Source: Synechococcus sp. MW101C3
GTDB taxonomy: Bacteria; Cyanobacteriota; Cyanobacteriia; PCC-6307; Cyanobiaceae
Direction of reading: 5' to 3'
DNA: 64,000 nt
Assembly (NCBI RefSeq): GCF_002252635.1
Contig: NZ_NQKX01000003.1
Span: 186,001-250,000, forward strand
Positions 15,279 through 24,783 of this stretch are shown one piece after another. The notes under the pieces are model-generated. The model did not search any database. It was not told where the DNA came from and saw only the letters and a list, made by a program, of their open reading frames with translations. The position numbers and the translations under genes are program-made. Numbering within the stretch: the first letter of the stretch is position 1; every line of letters starts with the position of its first letter.

Positions 15279-16760
15279 TCAAGGGCTTGCGCGGGTGGCC
15301 ACTGTCTGCGTCTCAGCCGTGGCGATCGGGCTGCGAACGGCGAGCACGCGGCGCAGGCGCTCACGGAACCACTGCAGGGGTTGGTGAACATCAGCGTCGT
15401 CGAGCAGTCCGCGCTGGCGCAGGCAGTCTTGATAGCTGCGCAGCACGTCGCTGCGACGGGCCACCTCCTGGGCGACTGTGTCGGCGAAGTCGGGCCTGGA
15501 GGCCAGCAGGGCGCGAAAGCTGCCGCTGGGAACCACGAACAGCATCGTCTCCTGGGACGTCACCATCGACGTGGGATAGGGCACCTGGAGCAGCAGCGGC
15601 AGTTCACCGAAGAACTCACCTGCGGTGAAGGTGAACAGCTTGCGGCTCACCCGGTCCGTTTCATGGATCGCATCCACCGCGCCACTCAGCACCAGGTGGA
15701 AGGAGCGGCCCTCGTCACCCTGGTGGACCAGCACCGTGCCGGCGGGCAGCGAGCGGCGGGCGCCGCTGCCCACGAGTTCCCGCAGGCGTCGATCATCCAT
15801 GCTGCTGAAGCAGGGATGGTCGGGCAGTGACGCCCGCAAGGGGCTCCAGTCCGGGCCTGCTCCGTCCTCTTCCACCGCGCGCCTGGAGGACAGCAGCTGG
15901 ACCTGCTGTCGGGCTCCGGCCAGTTCGATGTGCCGTTCGCGCAGCCCCTGCTCGATCGCGTAGTTGAGTGAACTGCGCAGGCTGAGGCCGGCTTGGATCG
16001 CCGAGGTCCAGGCCCAGAGCTCGAACGCCATCCCCTGGCCCTGGAGGCCGTGCAGCAGCACCTTCGGCGGCGGATCGGTCAACACCGTGGGCTCGGCGAG
16101 GGCGGCATCCAGCAGCACCTCGGTCACGGCCAGCGGGTCGCTGCCATGGGCCACCGTGACCGCCACATCCACTCGCCCGTCGGGGCTCTGATAACTGAGG
16201 TTCTTCACCGGCGCGTTGGTGATGGACGAATTGGGCACCACGATCTCGGCGCCCTGGAAGGTGCGGATCACGGTGGAGCGGATCGAGATCTCGCGGATGA
16301 AGCCGGTGGTGTCGCCGAATTCAATCTGGTCGCCCACCTTCAGCTTCCCCTCCATCAGCAGGGTGAGGCCACTGGTGAGATTGCGGGTGAGCTCCTGCAG
16401 GCCGAAGCCGATCCCCACCCCCAGAGCGCCGAACACCACAGCAAGGGCGCCGATGTCGAGCCCCATCCCCTGGGCCACCACCACATACCCCAGGGCGGCC
16501 AGCCCCAGAGAAACCAGCGTGGCCACCGCCTCGCGACGGCCCTCCGGCAGGGAAAACCAGAGCAGCACGCGACCGGCCAGCAGCCGCTTCAGCTCCCGCG
16601 CCGCCAGGCTCACGGCCAGCAGCAACAGCAGCACCTGCAGAATCCAGAGCAGGGAGAAGCTCTGGCGCCCCAGCGGCAGCAACGGCGATGTGAACAGCTT
16701 CTCCAGGCGTTCGAACGTCACCGCTTGTTTCCCGCCGACCTGACCATTCAGCCAGGCCAA
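15279..16760 (-). CDS. MscS-type channel with C-terminal cyclic-nucleotide-binding domain
   Basis: A 493-residue protein. Three hydrophobic segments (about residues 35-60, 75-100 and 103-135) end in the pore-lining helix GALAVVFGALGVGIGFGLQE. The MscS beta domain follows (GDQIEFGDTTGFIREISIRS, VVPNSSITNAPVKN). A cNMP/Crp-like domain occupies about residues 315-440 (GTVLVHQGDEGRSFHLVLSG, GEFFGELPLLLQ). This is the bacterial cyclic-nucleotide-gated (bCNG) arrangement, in which a nucleotide gates an MscS-like pore. The canonical phosphate-binding Arg of the PBC is not obvious here, so the ligand is uncertain. It stands alone, convergent with the CsbD cluster. Confidence 0.9.
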   Translation of the reverse strand: MAWLNGQVGGKQAVTFERLEKLFTSPLLPLGRQSFSLLWILQVLLLLLAVSLAARELKRLLAGRVLLWFSLPEGRREAVATLVSLGLAALGYVVVAQGMGLDIGALAVVFGALGVGIGFGLQELTRNLTSGLTLLMEGKLKVGDQIEFGDTTGFIREISIRSTVIRTFQGAEIVVPNSSITNAPVKNLSYQSPDGRVDVAVTVAHGSDPLAVTEVLLDAALAEPTVLTDPPPKVLLHGLQGQGMAFELWAWTSAIQAGLSLRSSLNYAIEQGLRERHIELAGARQQVQLLSSRRAVEEDGAGPDWSPLRASLPDHPCFSSMDDRRLRELVGSGARRSLPAGTVLVHQGDEGRSFHLVLSGAVDAIHETDRVSRKLFTFTAGEFFGELPLLLQVPYPTSMVTSQETMLFVVPSGSFRALLASRPDFADTVAQEVARRSDVLRSYQDCLRQRGLLDDADVHQPLQWFRERLRRVLAVRSPIATAETQTVATRASP

Positions 16761-16869
16761 GCGGATGGCTGCGGCTCACACGAGAGCGTTTCTGTGAGGC
16801 GAGAGCCTTTCCGTGCTGCGAGAGCCATGCCATGGCTCGTGCTCTCGCCCGTGAGATCGGCGGTGACGC

Positions 16870-19470
16870 TCACTCACTCACGGCCTTGGCGCGCATCGCC
16901 GCCTCCAGGCTTTTGATCTCCTGCGGCGACAGCTTGGGCCGATCCAGCTTGATGGTGAGCTTGTCGAGGGTGCCGGTGAAGCGGAACGGCGGCTGGTAGT
17001 CGGCGTCGTTGACGCCGGTGAGGGTATCGGAGCCCACGTCAAAGCTTTCATCCCACTGCAGGATCATCGGCAGGGTTTTGGGCATGGTTCTGGTGGCCAC
17101 CACCTTGCCGTCCACCTTGAGGGTGCCTGTACCCGGGCGGCCGACGCCGCTGAAGTCGTTGAAGGCCAGCGTGCCGGCCCCCTTGCCGTCGTAGACAAAA
17201 TCGAACTCAACCTTGTGCTTGCCGGGGGAGAGCGGATCAGTGCCCTCCCACTTCAGCCGCTCCAGATCCACCATGTTCCACACCCACACCGGCTTGCCGT
17301 TCTTGAGGTAGAAGCCGTAGCCGCCGAAGCGGCCGCCGGAGGTGAGCAGCATGCCCTCGGCACCGCCGGCCGGCACCTCGATGTCGGCGGTGACGGTGTA
17401 GGAGGTGTTGAGCAGCACAGGCGAATCCCCCTGGGGCAGCCCCACCATTGGATGGGTGTACACGAACTGGTTGCGCCCAGCGGTGATGTTCGGCCGTGGC
17501 GCCACGATGCGCCCCGCCACCGAAGCATCGAGCGGGAACACCTGATACTTGCGAGCCTCGCTGATGAAGGCCTCCTTCATCTCCTTCACCTTGCCGGGGT
17601 TCTGGGCCGCCAGGTCGGTGGTCTGGCTGAAATCGTTGTTGAGGTTGTAGAGCTCCAGCGTCTGGTTGTTGAGCGGATCCGGGTTGGCCGGGCCGAAGGC
17701 GTCCCAGGGAGCGCGGTTCACCTTGGTGCTCAGCAGCCAGCCCTTGTCATAAAGCGCCCACTGGCCGAACATCTCGAAGTATTGCCGCTCGTGCCTGGAG
17801 GGCGCCTTGGCATTCTTCGCGTCGAAGGTGTAAACGAAGCTCGTACCCTCGATCGGCTTCTGGGGGATGCCATCCACCACCTCGGGCGCGTTCAACCCAG
17901 CCGCCTCAAGGATCGTGGGCACCACGTCGATCACATGCACGAACTGCTCGCGCAGGGCCCCTTTGTCCTTGATGCGCGCCGGCCACGACACCACCATGTT
18001 CTGGTTCACCCCACCGAGACGGGAAGCGTTCTGCTTGAACCAGCTGAACGGGGTGTCAAACGCCCAGCTCCAGCCTGCTGACATGTGGTTGTAGGTGAGA
18101 TCGGTGCCCCACACGTCGTAGAACTTCATCTGCACATCGACGGGCAGCTTGTTGAGGCCGTTGAAGAAGGCCACCTCGTTGGGGGTACCGAGCGGCCCGC
18201 CTTCTGCACTGGTGCCGTTATCGCCGTTGATGTAGATGATCAGCGTGTTGTCGAGCTTGCCGAGATCGTCGAACTGCTGGATCACCCGGCCGATTTCGTA
18301 GTCGCTATAGGCGGCGTAGGCGGCGAACACCTCCACCTGGCGGATGAACAGCTTCTGGGCGTCTGGGCTCAGCTGGTCCCAGGGGGTGATCACATCGGCG
18401 GGCCAGGGATCGAGCTTGGCGTCCTTGGGGATCACGCCGAGTTTCTTCTGGTTGGCGAAGATGCGCTCCCTCAGTTTCTCGTAGCCATCATCAAAGAGAT
18501 GCATGGCGTGAATTCTGTCCACCCACTCCTTGGTGGGGTGGTGGGGCGCATGGGTGGCCCCGGGGGCGTACTTGATGAACAGCGGCTTGCTGGGATTGAT
18601 CTGGTGCATCCGCGCCATGTAGTCGATGGCGTCATCGGCCATCTCTGTCACCAGGTTCCAGCTGCCGGGCTCCGCGCCCTCAAAGGGATAGATCTGGGTG
18701 GTATTGCGGAACAGGTTGGGCTGCCACTGGTTGGCGTCCCCACCCACGAAGCCGTAGAAGTATTCGAAGCCCATTCCCGTGGGCCATTGATCAAACGGCC
18801 CGCTCTGGCTGGCCTGGAAGGCGGGCACGTTGTGGTCCTTGCCGAACCAGGCGGTGGAATAGCCGTTGTCCTTGAGCAGGCGACCGATCGTGGCCTTGTC
18901 GCGCTCAATGAGGCTGTTGTAGCCGGGGAAGCCGGTGGACTGCTCCGAGATCACCCCAAACCCTGCCGAGTGGTGGTTGCGGCCGGTGATCAGCGCCGCG
19001 CGGGTGGGAGAGCACAGGGCCGTGGAGAACATGCGGTTGTACCGCAGGCCCGCCTTGGCGATGCGATCCATCGCCGGCGTGGGAATCACCCCGCCGAAGG
19101 TGCTGGGCACCCCGAATCCAGCGTCGTCCGTGAGGATCAGCAGCACGTTCGGGGCGCTCTGGGGCGGCGTGATCCGCGGCGCCCACCAGGGCTTCGATTG
19201 CTGGGCGCCGTCTTTGATCACGCCGCCGAAGGGTGGCGCTGGGGCCGGCAATTGCGTGCCGGAGATGGTGGTGGTGGCATTGGGGGCTCCCGGCGTGCCG
19301 GAGATGCGCTGGGCCAGGGCGGGCATGCCACCCAGTTGCCAGCCGGCCAGCAACAGAGCCGCTGCCACCAGAAACAGCCGGCGCGCCGCACCGGCCAGGC
19401 CATCCGCTCTGAGGAAGCGGCCCAGCCGACGGGACATCTGCAGCAGCACAGCGAACAGGCCCTTATCCAT
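16870..19470 (-). CDS. Cys-type (type I) sulfatase, exported
   Basis: An 866-residue arylsulfatase from the ATG at 19470. The N-terminus has a hydrophobic export segment (RRLFLVAAALLLAGWQLGG). The alkaline-phosphatase-like domain starts at NVLLILTDDAGFG. The modification motif is CSPTRAALITGRNHH, with Cys153 expected to become formylglycine (C-x-P-x-R). The C-terminal 250 residues add a beta-rich module. It would release sulfate from sulfate esters in the periplasm or outside. It overlaps the upstream formylglycine-generating enzyme gene by 8 bp (ATGGATAA), so translation is probably coupled. A TTG 27 bp upstream would extend it. Confidence 0.93.
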   Translation of the reverse strand: MDKGLFAVLLQMSRRLGRFLRADGLAGAARRLFLVAAALLLAGWQLGGMPALAQRISGTPGAPNATTTISGTQLPAPAPPFGGVIKDGAQQSKPWWAPRITPPQSAPNVLLILTDDAGFGVPSTFGGVIPTPAMDRIAKAGLRYNRMFSTALCSPTRAALITGRNHHSAGFGVISEQSTGFPGYNSLIERDKATIGRLLKDNGYSTAWFGKDHNVPAFQASQSGPFDQWPTGMGFEYFYGFVGGDANQWQPNLFRNTTQIYPFEGAEPGSWNLVTEMADDAIDYMARMHQINPSKPLFIKYAPGATHAPHHPTKEWVDRIHAMHLFDDGYEKLRERIFANQKKLGVIPKDAKLDPWPADVITPWDQLSPDAQKLFIRQVEVFAAYAAYSDYEIGRVIQQFDDLGKLDNTLIIYINGDNGTSAEGGPLGTPNEVAFFNGLNKLPVDVQMKFYDVWGTDLTYNHMSAGWSWAFDTPFSWFKQNASRLGGVNQNMVVSWPARIKDKGALREQFVHVIDVVPTILEAAGLNAPEVVDGIPQKPIEGTSFVYTFDAKNAKAPSRHERQYFEMFGQWALYDKGWLLSTKVNRAPWDAFGPANPDPLNNQTLELYNLNNDFSQTTDLAAQNPGKVKEMKEAFISEARKYQVFPLDASVAGRIVAPRPNITAGRNQFVYTHPMVGLPQGDSPVLLNTSYTVTADIEVPAGGAEGMLLTSGGRFGGYGFYLKNGKPVWVWNMVDLERLKWEGTDPLSPGKHKVEFDFVYDGKGAGTLAFNDFSGVGRPGTGTLKVDGKVVATRTMPKTLPMILQWDESFDVGSDTLTGVNDADYQPPFRFTGTLDKLTIKLDRPKLSPQEIKSLEAAMRAKAVSE

Positions 19471-20524
19471 GGGAGACGGGAAGCGGCGGGGAAACAAGAC
19501 GGAAGCCGATATGGGAGGTGCCGGTGTCAGGGCTTTCGGCCTCCCTGGCCGCCGGGCGGAAACGGCTGCAGAAGTTGGGGGCGCAGAGGAACGAGCCGCC
19601 CTTGATCACATGCTTGGCCACACCAGGCTCGCGCGGATCGAGGCTGGCGGCTTCATCGACCACACGGGGGTCGAGGCCGCCGTCGACGGCGGCATGGTCT
19701 GGTTGGTACCAGTCGCTGGTCCATTCCCAGACGTTGCCGATCATGTCGTACAGGCCGTAGCCATTCGCGGGGAAGCTGGCCACCGGAGCAGTACCCAGAT
19801 AGCCATCCTCGCCGGAATTGGAGAGGGGAAACTCCCCCTGCCAGGTGTTGGCCTGGCCAGGACGCCAGGTGTTCCCCCAGCTGAAGACACGATCCTTGAG
19901 GCCGCCGCGAGCAGCGAACTCCCACTGAGCTTCCGATGGAAGCGCCGCACCAGCCCAGGCGGCATAAGCCTCCGCATCTGCCACCGACACCTGCACGACG
20001 GGGTGATCGCCAAGGGTGTCGATGGAACTGCCGGGGCCCTGGGGATGGCGCCAGTCGGCGCCCGGAACCCACTCCCAGCCACTCCATTCCTGAAGCTGGG
20101 CGTGCATGGAAGGCGGCTTGAACACCACCGAACCAGGGGCGCGCTCCGCTGCAGATAGAGCCGGGAACTGCTCCGCGGGCAGCGGACCTTCGGCCTGCGT
20201 GCGGTAGCCGGTGGCGGCCACAAAGGCGGCGAAGTCGTGGTTGCTCACTTCAGTGCGGCCCAGGCAGAAGGGGCGGACCTGCACCGCGGCCTCGGATTCC
20301 TCTGGCAGGAGCCCGGCGGCCCCGATCAGGAAGCGGCCGCCGGCGATGGGCTGCATCCCGGCCGGGCAGCTGATGGCGGCCTGGGCGGGCAAAGCCCGCA
20401 ACAGGAGCAGGGCCAGGCTGAGCACCAGCACAACCACGACCAGCAAACCCTCCGAAAACGAGGCATCGGCACGGAGATAGGACAACGAGAGGTTCGCTTC
20501 AGTGGCCATGCGCTCAGGGAGCAT
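19463..20524 (-). CDS. Formylglycine-generating enzyme (SUMF1/FGE family)
   Basis: About 353 residues from the ATG at 20524; ATG at 20509 is an alternative, and TTG at 20545 would extend it. One hydrophobic N-terminal segment (LLVVVVLVLSLALLLLRALP) anchors or exports it. The FGE domain has FCLGRTEVSNHDFAAF, LPSEAQWEFAARGG, GNVWEWTSDWY and HIGFRL. Its two catalytic cysteines are in FLCAPNFCSRFRPAAR (Cys314 and Cys319), matching the C-x4-C-x-R-x-R pattern of true FGEs; many SUMF1 relatives lack them. It oxidises the sulfatase Cys to formylglycine. Overlap with the sulfatase gene marks that protein as its client. Confidence 0.93.
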   Translation of the reverse strand: MLPERMATEANLSLSYLRADASFSEGLLVVVVLVLSLALLLLRALPAQAAISCPAGMQPIAGGRFLIGAAGLLPEESEAAVQVRPFCLGRTEVSNHDFAAFVAATGYRTQAEGPLPAEQFPALSAAERAPGSVVFKPPSMHAQLQEWSGWEWVPGADWRHPQGPGSSIDTLGDHPVVQVSVADAEAYAAWAGAALPSEAQWEFAARGGLKDRVFSWGNTWRPGQANTWQGEFPLSNSGEDGYLGTAPVASFPANGYGLYDMIGNVWEWTSDWYQPDHAAVDGGLDPRVVDEAASLDPREPGVAKHVIKGGSFLCAPNFCSRFRPAAREAESPDTGTSHIGFRLVSPPLPVSHG

Positions 20525-20699
20525 TGTTCCGTAGCGAGGGATCAAATCAGGGTGTGAATGATCACATTGTTCACATGGATTCCACCCTGAGGCGCCGCAC
20601 CGATCTGAGCATGGACGCCAAACGGCAATCCTGCCGCAGAAACGCAGTCATCCCTCAGGCTGTGTGGCTCACTGCCTTTGCTCTGATACAAGGAAGGCC

Positions 20700-21218
20700 A
20701 TGCCAATCATGACCATGAATCGCCAGTTGATGATCACGTGCGTGGCCATGGGCTGCATAGCAGCCCCACAAGCAGCAGAGGCGCAGGCACAGCCCAATCC
20801 CGACCAGAACGCCGCACTCAATGCGGCCGCCAGGATGACGGAAGGGCAGCGCACTTACTTCCAGAAGAACGGAGCCTTCCGGGCCACCGTTTCCTCTATC
20901 CAGCAGGATTTCGGCATCACGCTTCCCGCCAGCTTCGACTATGCCGTGCGCACCACCACGGAAGCCGCCTATAGCTATGTGATACCCGCCCAGGGTTCAA
21001 CAGTGGGACAGCTCAATGCCTATGTGGGAGCAGCTTTTCTCACACCCAATCAGAATCCCATGATCACCACGATCATCTGCAGAAACCTTCAACCAGGCCA
21101 GATCCGTCCGGCGGATCCACAGCTCGTGCTGGGCACCTTAATGCCGAATCCCAGCGGCAGGCTTGTGCAATGCGGCGACGGCTCCATGGAAGTGCAGGCT
21201 TCGGTGGTCAACGAGTAA
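20700..21218 (+). CDS. Secreted type IV pilin-like globular protein
   Basis: A 172-residue protein from the ATG at 20700, preceded by AAGGAAGG. It has a secretory signal (LMITCVAMGCIAAPQAAEAQA) in place of a prepilin leader. The following region AALNAAARMTEGQRTYFQKN resembles the start of pilin globular domains (A-x-x-x-Q-x-x-Y-x-x-x-G). Two Cys near the end (ICRNL, VQCGDGS) could form the D-loop disulfide. It may be a pilin-like domain moved to a Sec signal. No pilus genes are adjacent. It is divergent from the FGE gene. Confidence 0.6.
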   Translation: MPIMTMNRQLMITCVAMGCIAAPQAAEAQAQPNPDQNAALNAAARMTEGQRTYFQKNGAFRATVSSIQQDFGITLPASFDYAVRTTTEAAYSYVIPAQGSTVGQLNAYVGAAFLTPNQNPMITTIICRNLQPGQIRPADPQLVLGTLMPNPSGRLVQCGDGSMEVQASVVNE

Positions 21219-21311
21219 CGCCAAACGTGCTGGCCTGCGGTGAGCGGACATTCGGTGAGCAGACATGCGGTGAGGAGGCAATCAACACCGCAAGGGCCAG
21301 CCTCGTAAGAC

Positions 21312-22373
21312 TTACGGCTTAGGGATCATCATGCCTGCGTCAACAGGAGGATAGGCGGCGCTACGGGAATGGCGCAGAACGGACGACGGCGACACACCAA
21401 AGGTGCGTTTGAAGCTGGCTGCAAAGGAGGAGAGGTGAATGAAGCCATAGCGGCGGGCAATGGTGGCCACCGTGTCTGCCGACTGGTTGTGGAGCAGCTC
21501 GCGGTGCACGGCATGCAACCGCCGCTGCTTCACCCATTGCATGGGGCTGCAGCAAAATCTGTCTTGAAACAGATACTGGAGATTGCGCACGGAATAGCAA
21601 CTACGGCGGCTGAGTTCGGTGGGCGTGATCGCGGTGTGCAGATGGGCTTCGATCCACTCCAGCAGTTCTGCAAAGATCTGATCTCCGCTGGCGTGGGGGA
21701 GAGATTGCTCAGTCCCTTGGGCGGCGGCTGGGCACAGGATGGCGGCAACCAATCGGTACACCAGATCTTCCAGCTGCGCCGCCTTGATGCCACCCACCGA
21801 CTGAAGCAATGGGGCCTCCACCAGGCGCAAGGCCAGGTGCAGGTGGTTGAGGAGATCCGCCTGCGGGGAGATGCCGCTGCCATCCACCAGCAGCGTGTTC
21901 TGGAACTGAGGCACAAAGCTGCTGGTGTTGCCAAGCTGTCCCACCAGGGCAGAGGCGGTCTCAGCCAGTCGCCGGCGGTCCAGGCAGATCATCACCTCCT
22001 CGAAGGTGTCGGTGCTGGCGGTGAAGGCGGCTCCAGGCAGGTAAGCCGCCATCGACCCACCCTGGAGCGAGAGCCGCTGCCCATCCGTGCGCACCTGAGC
22101 ATTGCCAGACAACGGCAGGATCAGGGTGGAGAAGGCACAGTCGCCGAAGCCGATTTCAATCGGTGCGTGGCGGCTGCAGGAGACCGTTGCCTCTCCCAGC
22201 TGCATCACTCCACTGCGGTGGTAGAAGCCTGAACACTGTGGACCTTCCAGGAAGCCCAGAAGTGGCATGGTCTGCGCCACACGTTCCAGCAGGGCGGCCG
22301 GGTCGTCGAGGGCCACAGCCTGCGACTCCAGCACCGTCAGAGGTGTGTGAATGCCGGAGTGCCCGCTTTGCAC
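21312..22373 (-). CDS. AraC-family transcription regulator
   Basis: The C-terminal ~100 residues are an AraC DNA-binding domain with two helix-turn-helix units (ITPTELSRRSCYSVRNLQYL; TVATIARRYGFIHLSSFAAS followed by FKRTFGVSPSSVLR). The N-terminal sensor half is unassigned. The frame is open to 22598, but the most N-terminal ~75 residues read like non-coding sequence. GTG at 22373 is a plausible start, giving 353 residues. It lies downstream of the MacAB-type operon on the same strand, about 440 bp from its last gene, and could control that exporter; this is inference. Confidence 0.8.
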   Translation of the reverse strand: MQSGHSGIHTPLTVLESQAVALDDPAALLERVAQTMPLLGFLEGPQCSGFYHRSGVMQLGEATVSCSRHAPIEIGFGDCAFSTLILPLSGNAQVRTDGQRLSLQGGSMAAYLPGAAFTASTDTFEEVMICLDRRRLAETASALVGQLGNTSSFVPQFQNTLLVDGSGISPQADLLNHLHLALRLVEAPLLQSVGGIKAAQLEDLVYRLVAAILCPAAAQGTEQSLPHASGDQIFAELLEWIEAHLHTAITPTELSRRSCYSVRNLQYLFQDRFCCSPMQWVKQRRLHAVHRELLHNQSADTVATIARRYGFIHLSSFAASFKRTFGVSPSSVLRHSRSAAYPPVDAGMMIPKP

Positions 22374-22815
22374 AGCGCACGTCAGGAGCAACCAGCAGGG
22401 ATCGTACAAGGAGCAACAGGTGATGCCTCTGGCCAAGCGTTGAGGCAGATGGCAGGCGGCAGCTGGCGTGAAGGTCAGCGCCCCGCTTGCCCATGACCCT
22501 CCCGCACGAAGTGCCGGGGCTGCCAACTGCACAGTGAAACGAGGCGAGCGGTGCAGGTGGTGGGGACCGAGCCAGCGGCTGGCACCAAATGGCCGCAAAG
22601 CTCACGTTCAAGGCGAGCTGGCGGAACTGAAGACTTCCAGAATCCAGCGTGGCGGCATCGGTGCGGACCAAAGAAATGCAGGGCGTTGGCCTCAACGCCG
22701 AACGGCGTGCTGAAGTTCGTTGTTCTGTCGTCCATGAAGGTCGTCTCCACCGATGTGCTGTCACCCTGGCTGAGATCAGTACGTGGTTGTGCGCTTGGTG
22801 GCCACTGGCCACTCA

Positions 22816-23502
22816 CTACGCAGCGTTGCGTGTTGCCTGGTCTGCAGTGATGCGGCCATCCTGAATCTGGATGATGCGTTCACTGTTCTGGGCCACGGAG
22901 GCGTCGTGCGTCACCAGCACGATCGTGAGGCCGCCGGCATGCAGCCCTGAGATCAATTCGATCACCTCCCCGCCCGTGCGTGAATCGAGTGCGCCGGTTG
23001 GTTCATCGGCCAGAAGCACCTGCGGCTGGTTCACAAGCGCGCGGGCGATCGCCACTCGCTGCTGCTGGCCGCCGGAGAGTTGATTGGGCCGGTTGGCCAG
23101 GCGATCAGCCAGCCCCACGCGCTCCAGCAGTGTTTCCGCACGCTCACGTCGCTCCAGGGGTGAATACCCTGCATAGACCATCGGCAGCATCACATTCTGC
23201 AGGGCGCTGAGGCGAGGAAGAAGATTGAATTGCTGGAACACGAAGCCGATCTGCAGGTTACGTAGATCTGTGCGGTCGTTGTCGCTGAGCTTGCTGATCG
23301 CACGGGCGTCGAAGTAGTACTCCCCCGTGCTCGGTTGCTCCAGGCAACCGAGGATGTTCATCAGTGTCGATTTGCCTGAACCGGAGGTGCCCACAATCGC
23401 TGTGTATTCACCGCGGAGCACTGTGAGGTTGATGTCATGAAGGATCGTCAGCTCCTGCTCACCCAGTTGATAGGCCTTGGAAATACTGCGAAGTTGCAGC
23501 AT
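22816..23502 (-). CDS. ABC transporter ATP-binding protein, MacB type
   Basis: A 228-residue ATPase with Walker A GTSGSGKS (~residues 38-45), Q-loop [20 protein letters not shown], signature [15 protein letters not shown], Walker [14 protein letters not shown] and H-loop VTHD. It belongs to the LolD/MacB group that powers efflux or lipoprotein transport rather than import. Its start is 3 bp from the stop of the permease gene, completing a minus-strand membrane-fusion protein, permease, ATPase operon. In canonical MacB the ATPase and permease are one polypeptide; here they are split, as is common outside Proteobacteria. Confidence 0.95.
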   Translation of the reverse strand: MLQLRSISKAYQLGEQELTILHDINLTVLRGEYTAIVGTSGSGKSTLMNILGCLEQPSTGEYYFDARAISKLSDNDRTDLRNLQIGFVFQQFNLLPRLSALQNVMLPMVYAGYSPLERRERAETLLERVGLADRLANRPNQLSGGQQQRVAIARALVNQPQVLLADEPTGALDSRTGGEVIELISGLHAGGLTIVLVTHDASVAQNSERIIQIQDGRITADQATRNAA

Positions 23503-23505
23503 GGC

Positions 23506-24783
23506 TCAATCGCTCCGCAGGGCTGTGATCGGATCCAGCTGGGCCGCCTTGTTGGCGGGATAGGCCCCGAAGAACACACCAATCACCAGGCAGAAGGCCA
23601 GCGACCATCCCACCGCATCCAGGGCAATGCCGCTGCTCCAGCCAAACGCCGCATTGATGGCTAGTGAGGCCACCACACCCAGCAGAACACCCAGCACTCC
23701 GCCCACCAACGACAACACGGTCGACTCGATCAGGAATTGACGCAGGATGTCGCTGCAGCGCGCCCCGATGGCGCGACGAATGCCGATCTCCCTGGTGCGT
23801 TCGGTGACGGACACCAGCATGATGTTCATGATGCCGATGCCACCCACCAGCAGGGAGATGGCTGCTGATCCACCCAGCAATCCGGTGAACACATTGGCCA
23901 CGGCGTTCGAGGCATTCACCAGGTCTGCCTGGTTACGGATGGAGAAGTCGTCCACCAGAGGCGGCACGATCCGGTGCCGAAGACGCAGCAGGTTGGTGAT
24001 CTGATACTCAGCATCAGCCATGCTTTCCGCCGATCGCGCCGATACGGCAATGCTGTCAACGGACACTCCAGCCGTGGTATTGACCCCCACGATGCGCGAG
24101 GCCATCGTGGTGAGAGGGATCAGCACCTGATCATCCTGATCGCGGAAACCGGTGCTGCCCTTGAATTCCAGCGTTCCGATCACCGTGAATGTTTCCCCAC
24201 GGATGCGGATCATGCTGTTGGGGGCAGAGGCGGCCGTCAGGCCAAGGCTGTCCACCACAGTCTGGCCAAGCACAGCCACCCTGGCCGATTGATCAAGTTC
24301 AGCCGTGTTGAAGAAGCGACCGGTGAGTGGCAGAAAATCACGGACGACGACATAATCAGGCGTACTGCCCAGGATGGTGGTGTTTGTGTTGCGCTCAGCC
24401 AGCACCACCTGGCTGCGTTGGGAAAGGTTGGGGGCAACAGCGACAACAGCCCCGCACGATTCAGCGATCGCCCTGGCATCGTCCCAGATCAACGTGGTGG
24501 CGGAGCCTGCCCCAGGGGAAACCGGCCCTCGGCCCGTGGCCACACCGCTCTGTACAAAGATCAGGTTCGAGCCCAGTGATTTCAACTGGGCTTCTGTTTG
24601 CTGCTGGGCGCCACGGCCGATCGTCACCATGCTGATCACGGCACCGATGCCGATGATCACTCCCAGCATCGTGAGGGCGGAGCGCATCCGATTGGCCAGC
24701 AGCGAAGACCAGGCCATGGCGAGGCTCTCGCCCAGATCGCCGCGCTGCCGGCTGGGCCGCCGTTGCCGACCAGTGGATGCCAT
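23506..24783 (-). CDS. ABC transporter permease, MacB/FtsX type
   Basis: A 425-residue permease. One N-terminal helix (MRSALTMLGVIIGIGAVISM) is followed by a large MacB periplasmic core domain (about residues 50-290) and three C-terminal helices (LLVGGIGIMNIMLVSVTERT, VLSLVGGVLGVLLGVVASLA, AFCLVIGVFFGAYPANKAA). The cytoplasmic TREIGIRRAIGA segment is the coupling motif. The start codon overlaps the stop of the membrane-fusion gene (TGATG), so translation is probably coupled. Confidence 0.95.
   Translation of the reverse strand: MASTGRQRRPSRQRGDLGESLAMAWSSLLANRMRSALTMLGVIIGIGAVISMVTIGRGAQQQTEAQLKSLGSNLIFVQSGVATGRGPVSPGAGSATTLIWDDARAIAESCGAVVAVAPNLSQRSQVVLAERNTNTTILGSTPDYVVVRDFLPLTGRFFNTAELDQSARVAVLGQTVVDSLGLTAASAPNSMIRIRGETFTVIGTLEFKGSTGFRDQDDQVLIPLTTMASRIVGVNTTAGVSVDSIAVSARSAESMADAEYQITNLLRLRHRIVPPLVDDFSIRNQADLVNASNAVANVFTGLLGGSAAISLLVGGIGIMNIMLVSVTERTREIGIRRAIGARCSDILRQFLIESTVLSLVGGVLGVLLGVVASLAINAAFGWSSGIALDAVGWSLAFCLVIGVFFGAYPANKAAQLDPITALRSD

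Noticed and set aside
18085-19605. 506-codon plus-strand frame over the sulfatase gene
   Set aside because: Antisense to a sulfatase with intact catalytic motifs; Val/Gly/His-rich composition is typical of a shadow frame.
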